The translations under genes were made by a program, and so were the position numbers. Below are positions 63,181 to 64,000 of a DNA stretch of 64,000 nucleotides, piece after piece. Source of the DNA: Streptomyces sp. JB150 (GTDB lineage Bacteria > Actinomycetota > Actinomycetes > Streptomycetales > Streptomycetaceae); NCBI RefSeq assembly GCF_011193355.1, contig NZ_CP049780.1, positions 1,533,582-1,597,581 of the forward strand. Direction: 5' to 3'. Under the pieces are notes generated by a model. It made no database searches, had not been told where the DNA came from, and saw only the letters and a list, made by a program, of their open reading frames with translations. The number at the start of each line of letters is the position of its first letter. Positions within the stretch are counted from its first letter, which is position 1.

Positions 63181-64000
63181 GTGACGGACATCGTCGACGA
63201 GCTGAAGTGGCGCGGGCTGTTCGCCCAGTCCACTGACGAGGACGCTTTGCGCAAGGCGCTCGCGGACGGTCCCGTCACGTTCTATTGCGGTTTCGACCCG
63301 ACCGCGCCGTCCCTGCACGTGGGCCATCTGGTGCAGGTGCTCACCGTGCGCCGGCTCCAGCAGGCCGGGCACCGGCCGCTGGCGCTGGTGGGCGGCGCGA
63401 CGGGTCTGATCGGCGACCCGCGCCCGACCGCCGAGCGCACCCTGAACGACCCGGAGACGGTCGCCGGCTGGGTCGGCAAGCTCCGCGCCCAGATCGAGCC
63501 GTTCCTGTCCTTCGAGGGCGAGAACGCGGCCGTGATGGTCAACAACCTCGACTGGACCGCGGGCCTGTCCGCGATCGAGTTCCTGCGCGACATCGGCAAG
63601 CACTTCCGCGTCAACAAGATGCTGACGAAGGACTCGGTCGCCCGGCGGCTGGAGTCCTCCGAGGGCATCAGCTACACGGAGTTCAGCTACCAGATCCTCC
63701 AGGGCATGGACTTCCTCCAGCTCTACCGGCGCTACGGCTGCACGCTCCAGCAGGGCGGCAGCGACCAGTGGGGCAACCTCACGGCCGGTCTGGACCTGAT
63801 CCACAAGCTGGAGCCGGGCGCCGAGGTGCACGCGCTGGCGACCCCTCTGATGACGAAGGCGGACGGCACCAAGTTCGGCAAGACCGAGGGCGGCGCCGTC
63901 TGGCTCGACCCGGAGATGACCACGCCGTACGCGTTCTACCAGTTCTGGCTGAACGTGGACGACCGCGACATCTCCCGGTACATGCGGATCCTCTCCTTCA
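63181..64000 (+). CDS. tyrS: Tyrosyl-tRNA synthetase (partial, 3' end outside window)
   Basis: Charges tRNA-Tyr. The first 273 residues are visible. The class I HIGH motif appears as HVGHL within [20 protein letters not shown] (about 39-58). Tyrosine-site residues are in [15 protein letters not shown] and [14 protein letters not shown], and the KMSKS equivalent is KFGKT. The GTG at 63181 has a good AGGAG upstream. The C-terminal S4 domain lies beyond the window. Confidence 0.96.
   Translation, partial: MTDIVDELKWRGLFAQSTDEDALRKALADGPVTFYCGFDPTAPSLHVGHLVQVLTVRRLQQAGHRPLALVGGATGLIGDPRPTAERTLNDPETVAGWVGKLRAQIEPFLSFEGENAAVMVNNLDWTAGLSAIEFLRDIGKHFRVNKMLTKDSVARRLESSEGISYTEFSYQILQGMDFLQLYRRYGCTLQQGGSDQWGNLTAGLDLIHKLEPGAEVHALATPLMTKADGTKFGKTEGGAVWLDPEMTTPYAFYQFWLNVDDRDISRYMRILSF

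Overview
This 64 kb window is a core chromosomal segment of a Streptomyces. The evidence is very high GC, GTG and TTG starts with 4-base start/stop overlaps, a ChpE-type chaplin, a streptophobe membrane protein, a Spo0M homologue, a DmdR/DtxR-type iron box, and a gene order that follows the conserved actinobacterial chromosome-maintenance cluster. I see no insertion sequence, integrase, prophage, CRISPR array or tRNA gene.

1-7.5 kb (minus strand): parA-like ATPase, a small ribbon-helix-helix-like protein, scpA, scpB and rluB. A strong inverted repeat follows. Then come aroH and tyrA (phenylalanine/tyrosine entry), cmk, and an acyltransferase cut by the window edge. Most junctions overlap by 1-4 bases, so these genes are probably translationally coupled. 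7.8-14 kb: ald, a STAND/TPR protein, a Nudix hydrolase and pyrG.

14-25 kb is an accessory-looking block between pyrG and recN: a GH15 trehalase-like enzyme, an FAD oxidase, a Tat-type amine oxidase, an amino-acid permease, a divergent PucR-type regulator, a GT4 glycosyltransferase and a short MraY-like enzyme. The mycobacterial neighbours steA/steB and xerD are not found here. 25-36 kb: recN, nadK, tlyA, a small conserved protein, an SCP2 protein, a FecCD-type iron-siderophore importer with an iron box at its start codon, a HAD-IIA phosphatase and a DUF1015 protein.

35-38 kb is the most unusual part. An Arg/Asp/Gly-repeat TPR gene lies downstream of a 5S rRNA gene. Upstream of the 5S are only about 58 nt of the 23S 3' end, fused directly to a full rRNA promoter and 16S leader. 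The 16S and nearly all of the 23S are missing, so this is either a real internal deletion that leaves an orphan 5S unit or an assembly collapse.

38-64 kb: a 3-methyladenine glycosylase, Spo0M, a PEBP protein, an HNH endonuclease, an SPFH/NfeD pair, a soluble ABC ATPase, chpE, a two-component system, a secreted lytic transglycosylase, an FHA-domain ABC transporter, streptophobe, serB, a SixA-like phosphatase, a 38-residue membrane peptide, an MFS exporter with a divergent GntR/FadR regulator, fabG-fabI, a TldD/TldE pair, and the first part of tyrS. Intrinsic terminators separate most units and are listed individually.
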